This document shows, piece by piece, positions 8,500 through 16,717 of a DNA stretch of 64,000 nt. This DNA comes from Aquisediminimonas profunda (GTDB taxonomy: Bacteria; Pseudomonadota; Alphaproteobacteria; Sphingomonadales; Sphingomonadaceae). Every line of letters starts with the position of its first letter. Within the stretch, counting starts at the first letter, position 1. The stretch covers positions 992,001 through 1,056,000 of the forward strand of contig NZ_CP080327.1 in NCBI RefSeq assembly GCF_019443285.1. Direction: 5' to 3'. Under the pieces are notes generated by a model. It did no database searches, had not been told where the DNA came from, and worked only from the letters and a program-made list of their open reading frames with translations. The position numbers were made by a program, and so were the translations under genes.

Positions 8500-9777
8500 A
8501 TGAAGCGAAGAACTGCCATAGCCTTTGCTGCCTTTGCAGCATGCGCAATGCCCGCCAGGGCGGAGACCGTTCTTGTTCTTGCAGGCCATGTCATCACCGA
8601 TGCGGCAAAGCCTGCGCGTGGGCCGTCGACCATCACCGTCACTGATGGGCGGATTACTGCGATTGGCGACGGATTGGCGAGCACCTCTGCAGCCGGCGTG
8701 CGCATGATCGATCTCTCGACCAAGACGGTCTTGCCGGGTCTGATTGACGCGCATGTTCACCTGACTGGCGATCCGGATGGCGATTTCCGCGATGAGGCAG
8801 TCGAGACGACCGAATCAAGCGTTGTCACGGGGGTCAAAAATGCCCGGATTACGGCGCTGGCAGGTTTCACGACCGTCCGCGACCTTGGGTCTGCGCCGCT
8901 CGCGGGGTTTGCCTTGCGTGATGGAACGGCGAAGGGTTTCATTCCGGGGCCGCGTATCCTTTCGGCCGGTGCCCCCATATCGATCATTGGCGGTCACGGC
9001 GATGTTTCCGGATTCCGCCCGGAAGTGAATGCGGCTCTCGATGCCGGCAATACGTGCACCGGAGCAGTGCAATGTGCCGAGCGGGTGCGCGAAGCATCGA
9101 AGCGTGGCGCTGATCTCATCAAGATCACGGCAACCGGTGGCGTGCTTTCTCAGCAGGGTCGCGGGCTCGGCAAGCATTTCACAGATGAGGAAATGGCGTC
9201 CATCGTATCGACCGCGCATGGCCTTGGGCTAAAGGTCGCGGCCCATGCGCATGGGGCGAGCGGGATCGAAGGTGCCGCGCGCGCAGGAGTCGATTCGATC
9301 GAACACGGGACGTTCGCTGATGCAGCGGGGCTCAAGGAAATGAAGGCGCATGGCAGCTGGTTCGTGCCGACTCTGATGGCCTTCACTGGAATTCGGGAGC
9401 GACTCGGCAAGAATGTCTACACGCCGACGGTTGAGGCCAAGGTACGCGAAACGCTCAGCCATGTCGGGGAAGCCTTGAAGGCTGCTCGGGGGATGGGGGT
9501 GCGTGTGGCATTCGGCACGGACGCAGGTGTTTTCGAACATGGCCGCAATGCAGAAGAATTTGCCCTGCTCGTCTCTTATGGCGGCATGACTCCCGCGCAG
9601 GCGCTGGCGAGCGCCACAACCGATGCGGCCGAACTGCTCGGGCTGGCAGACCAGGTCGGACGGATTGCACCAGGCTATTCCGCCGATATGATTGCGGTCG
9701 ACGGAGATCCGCTTACCGATGTGCGGGTGCTTGAAAAGGTGAAATTCGTAATGGTGCGAGGACGGGTGATCGAGTGA
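8500..9777 (+). CDS. Secreted amidohydrolase, Xaa-Pro dipeptidase-like
   Basis: Metal-dependent amidohydrolase of 425 residues with a signal peptide (to about residue 21, ending MPARA). Visible motifs are GLIDAHVHL (metal-binding HxH), a candidate metal-binding lysine in LIKITATGG, the metal His segments AAHAHG and IEHGT, and the catalytic Asp in FGTDAG. Members of this subgroup hydrolyse dipeptides, including Xaa-Pro, but the substrate cannot be read from sequence. AGGAGG lies six bases before the ATG. Its stop overlaps the start of the prolyl hydroxylase gene. Confidence 0.82.
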   Translation: MKRRTAIAFAAFAACAMPARAETVLVLAGHVITDAAKPARGPSTITVTDGRITAIGDGLASTSAAGVRMIDLSTKTVLPGLIDAHVHLTGDPDGDFRDEAVETTESSVVTGVKNARITALAGFTTVRDLGSAPLAGFALRDGTAKGFIPGPRILSAGAPISIIGGHGDVSGFRPEVNAALDAGNTCTGAVQCAERVREASKRGADLIKITATGGVLSQQGRGLGKHFTDEEMASIVSTAHGLGLKVAAHAHGASGIEGAARAGVDSIEHGTFADAAGLKEMKAHGSWFVPTLMAFTGIRERLGKNVYTPTVEAKVRETLSHVGEALKAARGMGVRVAFGTDAGVFEHGRNAEEFALLVSYGGMTPAQALASATTDAAELLGLADQVGRIAPGYSADMIAVDGDPLTDVRVLEKVKFVMVRGRVIE

Positions 9778-10448
9778 GCGCAGCTAAGGCCAAGGAGAAG
9801 CTGGGATCGGGCAGGCTGGCTCATATCAGCAAGAGCGTGCGCAAGAAGCTGCTGCGGCATGAACGGGTGGAGGTGGTCTCGTCGGGACTGCTTGATCTGT
9901 ATATCGTCCAGGGCTTCATGACGGAACGCGAGTGCGCGGACCTGATCTCCCTGATCGATGCAACGAGCCGACCGTCGACACTGTATCAGGATACAGAGAT
10001 CAAGGGCTTTCGAACCAGCTACAGCGGCGATCTCGACCCGAATCATCCGCTCGTCCAGATTATCGAAGGGCGGATCTGCAACCTGATGGGTGTTGACAAG
10101 CGGTGTGGCGAAACGCTTCAGGGACAACGCTACGCCATAGGGCAGCAGTTCAAGCCGCATCATGACTATTTCCACACAAACCAGGCCTATTGGCAGAAGG
10201 AAAAGCCACGCGGAGGACAGCGTAGCTGGACGGCCATGATCTACCTCAATGAGCCCGAAGGCGGGGGCGAAACCAATTTTCCCAATGCCGGCATGTGCGT
10301 TTCACCACGCACGGCCATGCTGGTTCTGTGGAACAATATGGACGAAATGGGCGCGCCCAACGAGTTGACCTTGCATGAGGGCTGTCCGGTGACGGCTGGC
10401 ACGAAATATATTGTCACCAAATGGTTTCGGGAGCATTTCTGGGGCTGA
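9774..10448 (+). CDS. Prolyl 4-hydroxylase-type 2-oxoglutarate/Fe(II) dioxygenase
   Basis: A 224-residue protein with the P4H catalytic fold. Fe(II) ligands are the HxD at H129-D131 (PHHDYF) and H201, with K211 for 2-oxoglutarate. The block GGETNFPNAG is typical of P4Hc domains. No signal peptide is seen. The GTG start overlaps the stop of the upstream amidohydrolase gene, so the two are coupled. Targets of bacterial enzymes include EF-Tu prolines, which could apply here but is not shown. Confidence 0.85.
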   Translation: MSAAKAKEKLGSGRLAHISKSVRKKLLRHERVEVVSSGLLDLYIVQGFMTERECADLISLIDATSRPSTLYQDTEIKGFRTSYSGDLDPNHPLVQIIEGRICNLMGVDKRCGETLQGQRYAIGQQFKPHHDYFHTNQAYWQKEKPRGGQRSWTAMIYLNEPEGGGETNFPNAGMCVSPRTAMLVLWNNMDEMGAPNELTLHEGCPVTAGTKYIVTKWFREHFWG

Positions 10449-10469
10449 CCGTGGGTCGGGGGACGCATT

Positions 10470-11120
10470 ATGTTTGTGGGTCATTATAGCGTGGCATTCG
10501 CGGCGGCTGCACACCCCAAGGCACCCCGTTTGGGCACATTGTTTGTGGCCGCGCAGCTCATGGATCTGGGCTTTTTCACTTTTGTCCTGACCGGCACCGA
10601 GCATATGCGCCTGACCCCGGGGATGACGGCCATGAACAACATGGACCTTTATGACATGCCCTTGACGCACAGTCTTGTGGGAGCAGGGGGCCTTGCATTG
10701 GTGTTCGGACTCATTGTGGCGCGCTGGCTGCGCAGCGTGATCGCCGGAGCGATCGGAGGCGCTGTTGTCCTCTCTCACTGGCTGCTCGATCTGCTTGTCC
10801 ATGGCCCGGACCTCACGATCATGGGCAGCCCGCCCAAGTTGGGCCTTGGCCTGTGGAATCATCCGGCGATTGAAATGCCGCTTGAAATCGGGCTGCTTTT
10901 CGTGAGCGCCTGGCTGTTTGCAAGGGCAAGACGGCCAGCGAACTGGCGGTTGGCCGTGCTGCTGGCTGTGCTTATCGCCTTGCAGGCCTTCAACTGGTTT
11001 GCGCCACAGCCAACCCAACTCGACGCAAGCCAGTCAGTCCTTGGTCTGGTCGCCTATGTCCTTGCCGCTCTTGTTGCCTGGTGGGTCGCCAAGGATCGGT
11101 CGGACGTTCAGGTCGCATAG
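10470..11120 (+). CDS. Polytopic membrane protein of unknown function
   Basis: A 216-residue protein with about six hydrophobic segments. It starts MFVGHYSVAFAAA and contains conserved His/Asp positions near membrane ends (GHYS, THSLVG, SHWLLDLLVH). This spacing recalls YdjM/YbcI-type membrane-bound putative metal hydrolases, but the match is too weak for a functional call. It lies 21 bases after the prolyl hydroxylase gene and may be in the same transcript. Confidence 0.7.
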   Translation: MFVGHYSVAFAAAAHPKAPRLGTLFVAAQLMDLGFFTFVLTGTEHMRLTPGMTAMNNMDLYDMPLTHSLVGAGGLALVFGLIVARWLRSVIAGAIGGAVVLSHWLLDLLVHGPDLTIMGSPPKLGLGLWNHPAIEMPLEIGLLFVSAWLFARARRPANWRLAVLLAVLIALQAFNWFAPQPTQLDASQSVLGLVAYVLAALVAWWVAKDRSDVQVA

Positions 11121-11160
11121 GGGCTAGGCGGATGGGGCGCGGCCCGCTAAGGCCGCGCGC

Positions 11161-13314
11161 ATGTCCGAAATCACGCCCGAAATCGTCGCCGAACACGGCC
11201 TTTCCCCGGAAGAATATGAGCGCGTCCTTCACGCGATAGGTCGCGCGCCGAACCTGACCGAGTTGGGCATATTCTCGGTCATGTGGTCCGAGCATTGCTC
11301 ATACAAATCCTCACGGATTCATCTGAAGAAGCTGCCGACGACCGGCCCGCAGGTCATATGCGGGCCCGGCGAAAATGCCGGCGTTGTCGATATTGGCGAC
11401 GGGCAGGCGGCGATCTTCAAGATGGAAAGCCATAACCATCCGTCGTACATCGAACCCTATCAGGGCGCGGCGACGGGCGTTGGCGGCATCTTGCGCGACG
11501 TGTTCACAATGGGTGCGCGGCCGATTGCCAACCTCAATGCACTGCGCTTTGGCCGACCCGACCATCCCAAGATGCGCCACCTGATATCTGGCGTGGTGCG
11601 TGGCATCGGCGGCTATGGCAATTGCGTGGGCGTGCCGACCGTTGGTGGGGAGGTCAATTTCCACACCGCCTATGATGGCAATATCCTTGTGAATGCGATG
11701 ACAGTCGGGATCGCAGAGACTGACAAGATCTTTTATTCCGCGGCAAGCGGCCCGGGCAATTCGATCGTCTATGTCGGCTCGAAGACCGGGCGCGACGGCA
11801 TTCACGGCGCAACAATGGCGAGCGCAGATTTCTCGGAAGACAGCGAAGAAAAGCGCCCCACCGTTCAAGTCGGTGATCCCTTTACCGAGAAGCTTCTGAT
11901 CGAGGCCTGCCTCGAACTCATGGCGTCCGACGCCATCGTTGCGATCCAGGATATGGGCGCAGCAGGACTGACCTCATCAAGCGTCGAGATGGCCTCAAAG
12001 GGTGGTGTCGGGATCGAACTCGACATGAACAAGGTGCCGTGCCGGGAAGATGGCATGACCCCCTATGAAATGATGCTTTCCGAATCACAGGAACGCATGC
12101 TGATGGTGCTGAAGCCGGGTCGCGAAGACTTTGCCGAGGCCATCTTCCGCAAATGGGAACTCGACTTTGCCGTGATCGGCACCGTGACCGAGACGGGCCA
12201 TATGGTGCTGAAATGGAATGGCGAGACCGTGGCTGACATTCCCCTCGCGCCCTTGGCGGATGACGCGCCACTCTATGATCGGCCCCACGTCAGCCGCGAA
12301 GAATACAAGGCCTGGGCCAAGGTCAAACCGCTTACCGACATGCCGGAAAGTGCTGATATCGGTGCCGACCTTCTGAAGCTGATGGCCAGCCCCGACATCG
12401 CTTCCCGGCGCTGGATCTGGGAGCAATATGACAACAAGGTGGGCGGCGACACAATCCAGCCTCCCGGAGGCGATGCGGCAGTCGTTCGCATACACGGGAC
12501 GCACAAGGCGCTGGCCATGTCGACCGATTGCACGCCACGCTATTGCTATGCTGATCCCTATGAGGGTGGAAAGCAGGCGGTTGCCGAATGCTATCGCAAC
12601 CTCACGGCCGTTGGCGCGACGCCGCTTGCGATCACCAATTGTCTGAACTTTGCCAATCCGCAGCGTCCTGAAATCATGGCGCAGATTGTGGGCTGCCTGG
12701 ACGGGATGGCTGATGCCTGCCGGGCACTCGACTTCCCGATCGTCAGTGGAAATGTCTCGCTCTACAATGAGTCGAAAGCGACCGGCGGCGGCAGCGCCAT
12801 CCTTCCCACACCTGCGATCGGCGGCATCGGCCTATTGAAGGACTGGTCGAAGGCTGTTGGAATCGGGTTCAAGGCCGAGGGCGAAACGATCTGGCTACTG
12901 GGGGGGCATGGTTCAACTCTCGGCCAGTCGATCTGGCTGCGTGAAGTCTGCGGGCACGAAGCGGGTTCACCGCCGTCAGTTGATCTTGAGCAAGAGCGCG
13001 CTGCGGGAAATCTTGTGCGCCAGCTTGTGCTGGAAGGCATTGCAACGGCCGTGCATGATATTTCAGATGGTGGCCTCATTGTTGCGATTGCGGAAATGGG
13101 CCTTGCCGGAGGAATGGGGGCCCAACTTGATCCCCTCAATACCGTGCAGGCATTTGGTGAAGACCAGGGGCGTTACCTGATCACCACCGCGCCAGGCACT
13201 AATGTTCCTAGCGCAATTGCGATCGGCAAGACAGGCGGGACCCAGGTCTTCGGAGTCTCCCTTGCAGACCTTCGTTCAGCGCACGAGGGATTCTTCCCCG
13301 AGCTCATGGGCTGA
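11161..13314 (+). CDS. purL: Phosphoribosylformylglycinamidine synthase subunit II
   Basis: Catalyses ATP-dependent conversion of FGAR to FGAM in purine synthesis, working with PurS and PurQ, which are not in the window. It has 717 residues, the size of the small PurL type. Motifs include [11 protein letters not shown] (residues 41-51), [23 protein letters not shown] and the later [17 protein letters not shown] and [13 protein letters not shown] of the AIRS-like repeats. It starts at an ATG 40 bases after the membrane protein gene. Confidence 0.97.
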   Translation: MSEITPEIVAEHGLSPEEYERVLHAIGRAPNLTELGIFSVMWSEHCSYKSSRIHLKKLPTTGPQVICGPGENAGVVDIGDGQAAIFKMESHNHPSYIEPYQGAATGVGGILRDVFTMGARPIANLNALRFGRPDHPKMRHLISGVVRGIGGYGNCVGVPTVGGEVNFHTAYDGNILVNAMTVGIAETDKIFYSAASGPGNSIVYVGSKTGRDGIHGATMASADFSEDSEEKRPTVQVGDPFTEKLLIEACLELMASDAIVAIQDMGAAGLTSSSVEMASKGGVGIELDMNKVPCREDGMTPYEMMLSESQERMLMVLKPGREDFAEAIFRKWELDFAVIGTVTETGHMVLKWNGETVADIPLAPLADDAPLYDRPHVSREEYKAWAKVKPLTDMPESADIGADLLKLMASPDIASRRWIWEQYDNKVGGDTIQPPGGDAAVVRIHGTHKALAMSTDCTPRYCYADPYEGGKQAVAECYRNLTAVGATPLAITNCLNFANPQRPEIMAQIVGCLDGMADACRALDFPIVSGNVSLYNESKATGGGSAILPTPAIGGIGLLKDWSKAVGIGFKAEGETIWLLGGHGSTLGQSIWLREVCGHEAGSPPSVDLEQERAAGNLVRQLVLEGIATAVHDISDGGLIVAIAEMGLAGGMGAQLDPLNTVQAFGEDQGRYLITTAPGTNVPSAIAIGKTGGTQVFGVSLADLRSAHEGFFPELMG

Positions 13315-13329
13315 TACCCCCTTCATTGC

Positions 13330-13350
13330 CCCGATCCTTGCGAGATCGGG
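13330..13350. terminator. Small hairpin between convergent purL and coq4
   Basis: A 7-bp stem (CCCGATC/GATCGGG) with a 7-base loop lies in the 46-base gap between two convergent genes. No strong T-run follows on either strand, so termination here is plausible but weakly supported. Confidence 0.4.
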
Positions 13351-13360
13351 AGGATGACCT

Positions 13361-14137
13361 TTAGGCTGCTGCAGCGAGGAAGTTGTAAGGGTCGATCCCG
13401 CGTGATCGGTAGGCTGTGTGGGCCGCCCGGTAAAGGCTGGGCTGGCCGATGTTCAAGCGTTTGCGGGCCGATTCGATCGGTTCGGCAAGAAGTTCTATAA
13501 TCGACTCATCGACCAGATTCGCTGCCGCGGTGCCGTTACGCTGGCCTTCGCGGATGGCCTTGAGCACGGGAGCACCCACCTTGATCTTGCGGCGCAGTTC
13601 CAAGCCCCCAAGATAGGAAATGAACAGGTTCCCGAGATTCCGGTTCTGGCCATAGGTAAAGCCGAGCACACATTGTTCGCCCAAGGCGTCGCGGCCATAA
13701 CCGGTCAGCACGTGCAGCAGGTCATGGGTATCGCGCAGCCGATTGGCGTACCATTCGACTTGATCATTGTAGCGCGGCCGGTCTCCGCGCATCTTTTCGG
13801 CCTCGGCGACGAGCCCAGCAGCCGACAGGCCCTCGCGGTCCATGAAGTCGACATAAGCGCGGCCGACGGTTCCGGCGGGGAGCCGCTTCAGCGTTTCGTG
13901 ATCATCCAGAATCGTCGGCAGAAACGGCTCGCTCTCCATTAGCCGCCGCCCGCGCGGGCTTTCGATAAAGGCCTTTGCTTCAGGCAGGAAACTCTTGCGC
14001 GGCAAGCACTCAAAAATGTGGAAGACCTGCTCCGTATCTTCCTTGTCCTTCAGAAGCTTGCGGAAATGCCCAAGCGCCTTGAATGGACGAAAGCGCGGTT
14101 CGGGCCGTGCAGGATCGCGAAAGAGAGTCGGTTGCAT
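13361..14137 (-). CDS. coq4: Coq4-family ubiquinone biosynthesis protein
   Basis: A 258-residue protein with the Coq4 signature HDxxH-x11-E: H138, D139, H142 and E154 in RDTHDLLHVLTGYGRDALGE, a presumed metal site. Coq4 acts at C1 of the ubiquinone ring precursor (decarboxylation with hydroxylation) in eukaryotes and some alphaproteobacteria. The gene is alone on the reverse strand between purL and a dipeptidase gene. A 20-base palindrome lies just upstream of its start. Confidence 0.85.
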   Translation of the reverse strand: MQPTLFRDPARPEPRFRPFKALGHFRKLLKDKEDTEQVFHIFECLPRKSFLPEAKAFIESPRGRRLMESEPFLPTILDDHETLKRLPAGTVGRAYVDFMDREGLSAAGLVAEAEKMRGDRPRYNDQVEWYANRLRDTHDLLHVLTGYGRDALGEQCVLGFTYGQNRNLGNLFISYLGGLELRRKIKVGAPVLKAIREGQRNGTAAANLVDESIIELLAEPIESARKRLNIGQPSLYRAAHTAYRSRGIDPYNFLAAAA

Positions 14138-14153
14138 TCTGTCGTCCTAGCCA

Positions 14154-14173
14154 TATTGACAACGATGTCAATA
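14154..14173. promoter_or_regulatory. Palindrome upstream of coq4, possible operator
   Basis: TATTGACA-ACGA-TGTCAATA is a perfect 8-bp inverted repeat with a 4-base centre, 16 bases before the coq4 start and about 70 bases before the divergent dipeptidase start. Size and symmetry suit a TetR- or GntR-type repressor site. No regulator gene is adjacent, so the binding protein is unknown. Confidence 0.45.
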
Positions 14174-14243
14174 GTGATCTGGTGCTTGCCAAGCCGATGG
14201 TCGGCCTGCCAGAACCGGCAAAGGTGAGGATCTGGAGACAAAC

Positions 14244-15503
14244 ATGACCAAAATCAGTGCACGAATCGGGTTCACATTTGCTCTGGTCGCGCTCGCAAGC
14301 CCGGTCCTGTCAGCGACGCCGGAAGATGTCGCGCGGGCCGCACTGGCGAGATCTCCTGTTGTTGACGGTCACAATGATGTGCCCGAACAGCTTCGCTCGC
14401 GCTTTGGCAATGATTTCTCAAAGTTCGATTTTCACGATATGTCGCCCACAGCATCGCAAAAGGGCGGCAAGATGCATACGGATCTTGCACGGCTCAGGAA
14501 GGGGATGGTCGGCGGGCAGTTCTGGTCCGTCTGGGTGTCCACAGACCAGAGCGAAGTCTCTGCTGTCCGGGAAGTTACAGAGCAGATCGACGTCGTCGAA
14601 CGGCTGGTGGCGGCATACCCGAAGGACCTGATGCTTGCGAAAAGTGCCGACGACATTGAAGCTGCTTTCCGCCAGCGCCGGATAGCCTCGCTGATTGGCA
14701 TGGAAGGTGGGCATTCGATCGGATCGTCACTTGCCGTGTTGCGACAGATGTACCGGGCCGGCGCGCGTTACATGACTATAACCCACTCGAAGAATACGCC
14801 GTGGGCCGACAGCGCGACCGATGCCCCCAAGAGTGGGGGGCTTGCGCCGTTCGGCGTCGCTGTTGTCAAGGAAATGAACCGCCTGGGCATGCTGGTTGAT
14901 ATCAGCCATGTGTCGGAAAAAACAATGATGGATGTGCTCGATACGACTGCCGCGCCAGTCATCTTCAGCCATTCCGGCGCGCGGGCCATTGATGGGCATG
15001 CGCGCAACGTTCCCGATTCCGTCCTGGCGCGGCTGAAGACGAATGGGGGCATTGTGATGCAGGTGCTTTTGCCGGATTATGTAAGTGAAGAGGTTCGTCA
15101 GTGGGAGGCAGCCAAGGCCGCAGAGGAAGCCCGGTCGAGCACTCTGTTCAAAGGCGATCCTGCCGGTGCGGCTGGCGCGGTGGCTGACTGGATTGCAGCG
15201 CATCCAAGGCCTCATGCCACCATTTCGCAGGTTGCCGACCATATCGATCATATCCGCGAGATCGCAGGTATCGATCATATCGGCATTGGCGGGGACTTTG
15301 ACGGGATGGACAGCGTGGTTGACGGTCTGGGTGATGTGTCCACCTATCCGGCCCTTTTTGCAGAGCTTGCCCGTCGCGGATACAGCCAGCAGGACCTCGA
15401 GAAAATTGCCTGCCGCAACCTTATCCGCGTCTTTCGCGCAACGGAAGCTGTGGCAAAGGCCAAGTCTGGAGAGAGCCCCTCGAACCAGAGCTTCGGCTCA
15501 TAG
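14244..15503 (+). CDS. Secreted membrane dipeptidase (peptidase M19)
   Basis: Zinc dipeptidase of the renal dipeptidase family, 419 residues with a cleavable signal peptide (to about residue 23, VLSA). Metal-binding and catalytic segments are VVDGHNDVPEQLR (HxD), IGMEGGHSIG (the bridging Glu), TITHSKNTPWAD, VDISHVS, SHSGARAIDGHARN and IGGDFDG. It probably hydrolyses dipeptides in the periplasm. The next gene downstream encodes a beta-lactamase-like serine hydrolase. Confidence 0.9.
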   Translation: MTKISARIGFTFALVALASPVLSATPEDVARAALARSPVVDGHNDVPEQLRSRFGNDFSKFDFHDMSPTASQKGGKMHTDLARLRKGMVGGQFWSVWVSTDQSEVSAVREVTEQIDVVERLVAAYPKDLMLAKSADDIEAAFRQRRIASLIGMEGGHSIGSSLAVLRQMYRAGARYMTITHSKNTPWADSATDAPKSGGLAPFGVAVVKEMNRLGMLVDISHVSEKTMMDVLDTTAAPVIFSHSGARAIDGHARNVPDSVLARLKTNGGIVMQVLLPDYVSEEVRQWEAAKAAEEARSSTLFKGDPAGAAGAVADWIAAHPRPHATISQVADHIDHIREIAGIDHIGIGGDFDGMDSVVDGLGDVSTYPALFAELARRGYSQQDLEKIACRNLIRVFRATEAVAKAKSGESPSNQSFGS

Positions 15504-15590
15504 GCAAATCCCAACGGTTGGTCGCTCATTGGGAATCGTTCGTCGCTCGGGCGGTTTCACTCGTTGCTTCGGGCGCTACAGCAGGTTGCA

Positions 15591-16676
15591 ATGATCGGGC
15601 GGGTTCGCATCGCGTTAGTCGCGGGGGTAATGGCAATGACGGCCTGCGTTTCTTCGCAAGAAACGCCCAGCCGCATCCCGACGGCTGCAGCCCAGCCGAG
15701 TCCAGCGCCGCGCCTTGTCATATCGCTACCCACGCTGCCGCAAGCGCCATTTCCGACGGCATTGGCCCGCGCGATCCATACTCTCTGGGCCGGCTTTGAC
15801 GGCAAGACCGGCATCGCCATTGCTCGCATGGATGGCAATTGGGTGATCCATGAACGCGGCGATGAACTCATGCCGCAGCAAAGCGTCTCGAAACTCTGGG
15901 TTGCAATGGCAGTTATGGACGCGATTGATCGCGGGCAACTCAGTCTTGATCAACGAGTCACGCTCACGCGTGCCGATCTGACCGTTTTCAACCAGCCGAT
16001 CGCTGCAGCAATTGGCGAAGGAAGTTATACCACGACGATAGCGGACTTGCTCGACCGGCAGATGCGACGCAGCGACAATACTGCAAATGATTTCCTCATG
16101 CGCAAGGTTGGCGGGCCGCAGGCAATCCGCAACTTCATTGCGGCAAAGGGATTCGGAGCGATCCGGTTCGGACCGGGCGAAAAATACCTGCAAGCAAAAA
16201 CGGCGGGCCTCACTTGGCGGCCGGAATATATCGACAATCAGGCATTTCGAGATGCCCGAGCAAAACTCAGCAATGAAGCACGTACTGCAGCAATGGATGC
16301 CTATATTGCCGATCCGCCCGACGGCGCGTCGCCAATCGCCATTGCCCGCGCGTTGCTGCGCCTGAAGCGGGGTGACATTCTTTCGCCTTCCTCGACGCGC
16401 TACCTCCTGAACCTGATGTCTACCTCGATAACGGGGCCACAAAGGCTGCACGGCGGCGTGCCTGCAGGCTGGCAATTCGCCCACAAGACGGGCACAGGGC
16501 AGGAGTACAAGGGTCGGCAGGCGGGCTTTAATGATGTCGCTGTCCTCACGGCGCCTGACGGAACAAGCTATGCTGTGGTCGTGATGATCGCAGACACGCG
16601 CACGCCTCTTCCAAAGCGCTTTGAGTTTATGCAAGGCATCAGCGCGACCGTCGCAGCATACCATCAGCAGCAATAG
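15591..16676 (+). CDS. Beta-lactamase-like serine hydrolase, predicted lipoprotein
   Basis: A 361-residue protein with a lipoprotein signal ending MTAC (C19) and the class A penicillin-recognising motifs: SVSK (98-101, nucleophile S98), SDN (161-163) and KTGTG (299-303). The omega-loop ExxLN of true class A enzymes is not obvious, so beta-lactam hydrolysis is doubtful; a peptidase or esterase role is possible. I prefer the ATG at 15591 to the TTG at 15564 because it gives a proper lipoprotein signal. It follows the M19 dipeptidase by 87 bases. Confidence 0.78.
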   Translation: MIGRVRIALVAGVMAMTACVSSQETPSRIPTAAAQPSPAPRLVISLPTLPQAPFPTALARAIHTLWAGFDGKTGIAIARMDGNWVIHERGDELMPQQSVSKLWVAMAVMDAIDRGQLSLDQRVTLTRADLTVFNQPIAAAIGEGSYTTTIADLLDRQMRRSDNTANDFLMRKVGGPQAIRNFIAAKGFGAIRFGPGEKYLQAKTAGLTWRPEYIDNQAFRDARAKLSNEARTAAMDAYIADPPDGASPIAIARALLRLKRGDILSPSSTRYLLNLMSTSITGPQRLHGGVPAGWQFAHKTGTGQEYKGRQAGFNDVAVLTAPDGTSYAVVVMIADTRTPLPKRFEFMQGISATVAAYHQQQ

Positions 16677-16717
16677 GCTTTTGCCCCGGCGCCGCGAACG
16701 CGCTAGACCCTCCAACA

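Noticed and set aside
7471-8760. Reverse-strand open frame of 429 codons opposite the RcnB-like gene
   Set aside because: It reads through the opposite strand of the Arg/Asp repeat region and across a clear terminator, and gives a low-complexity His/Arg/Ser sequence with no signature.
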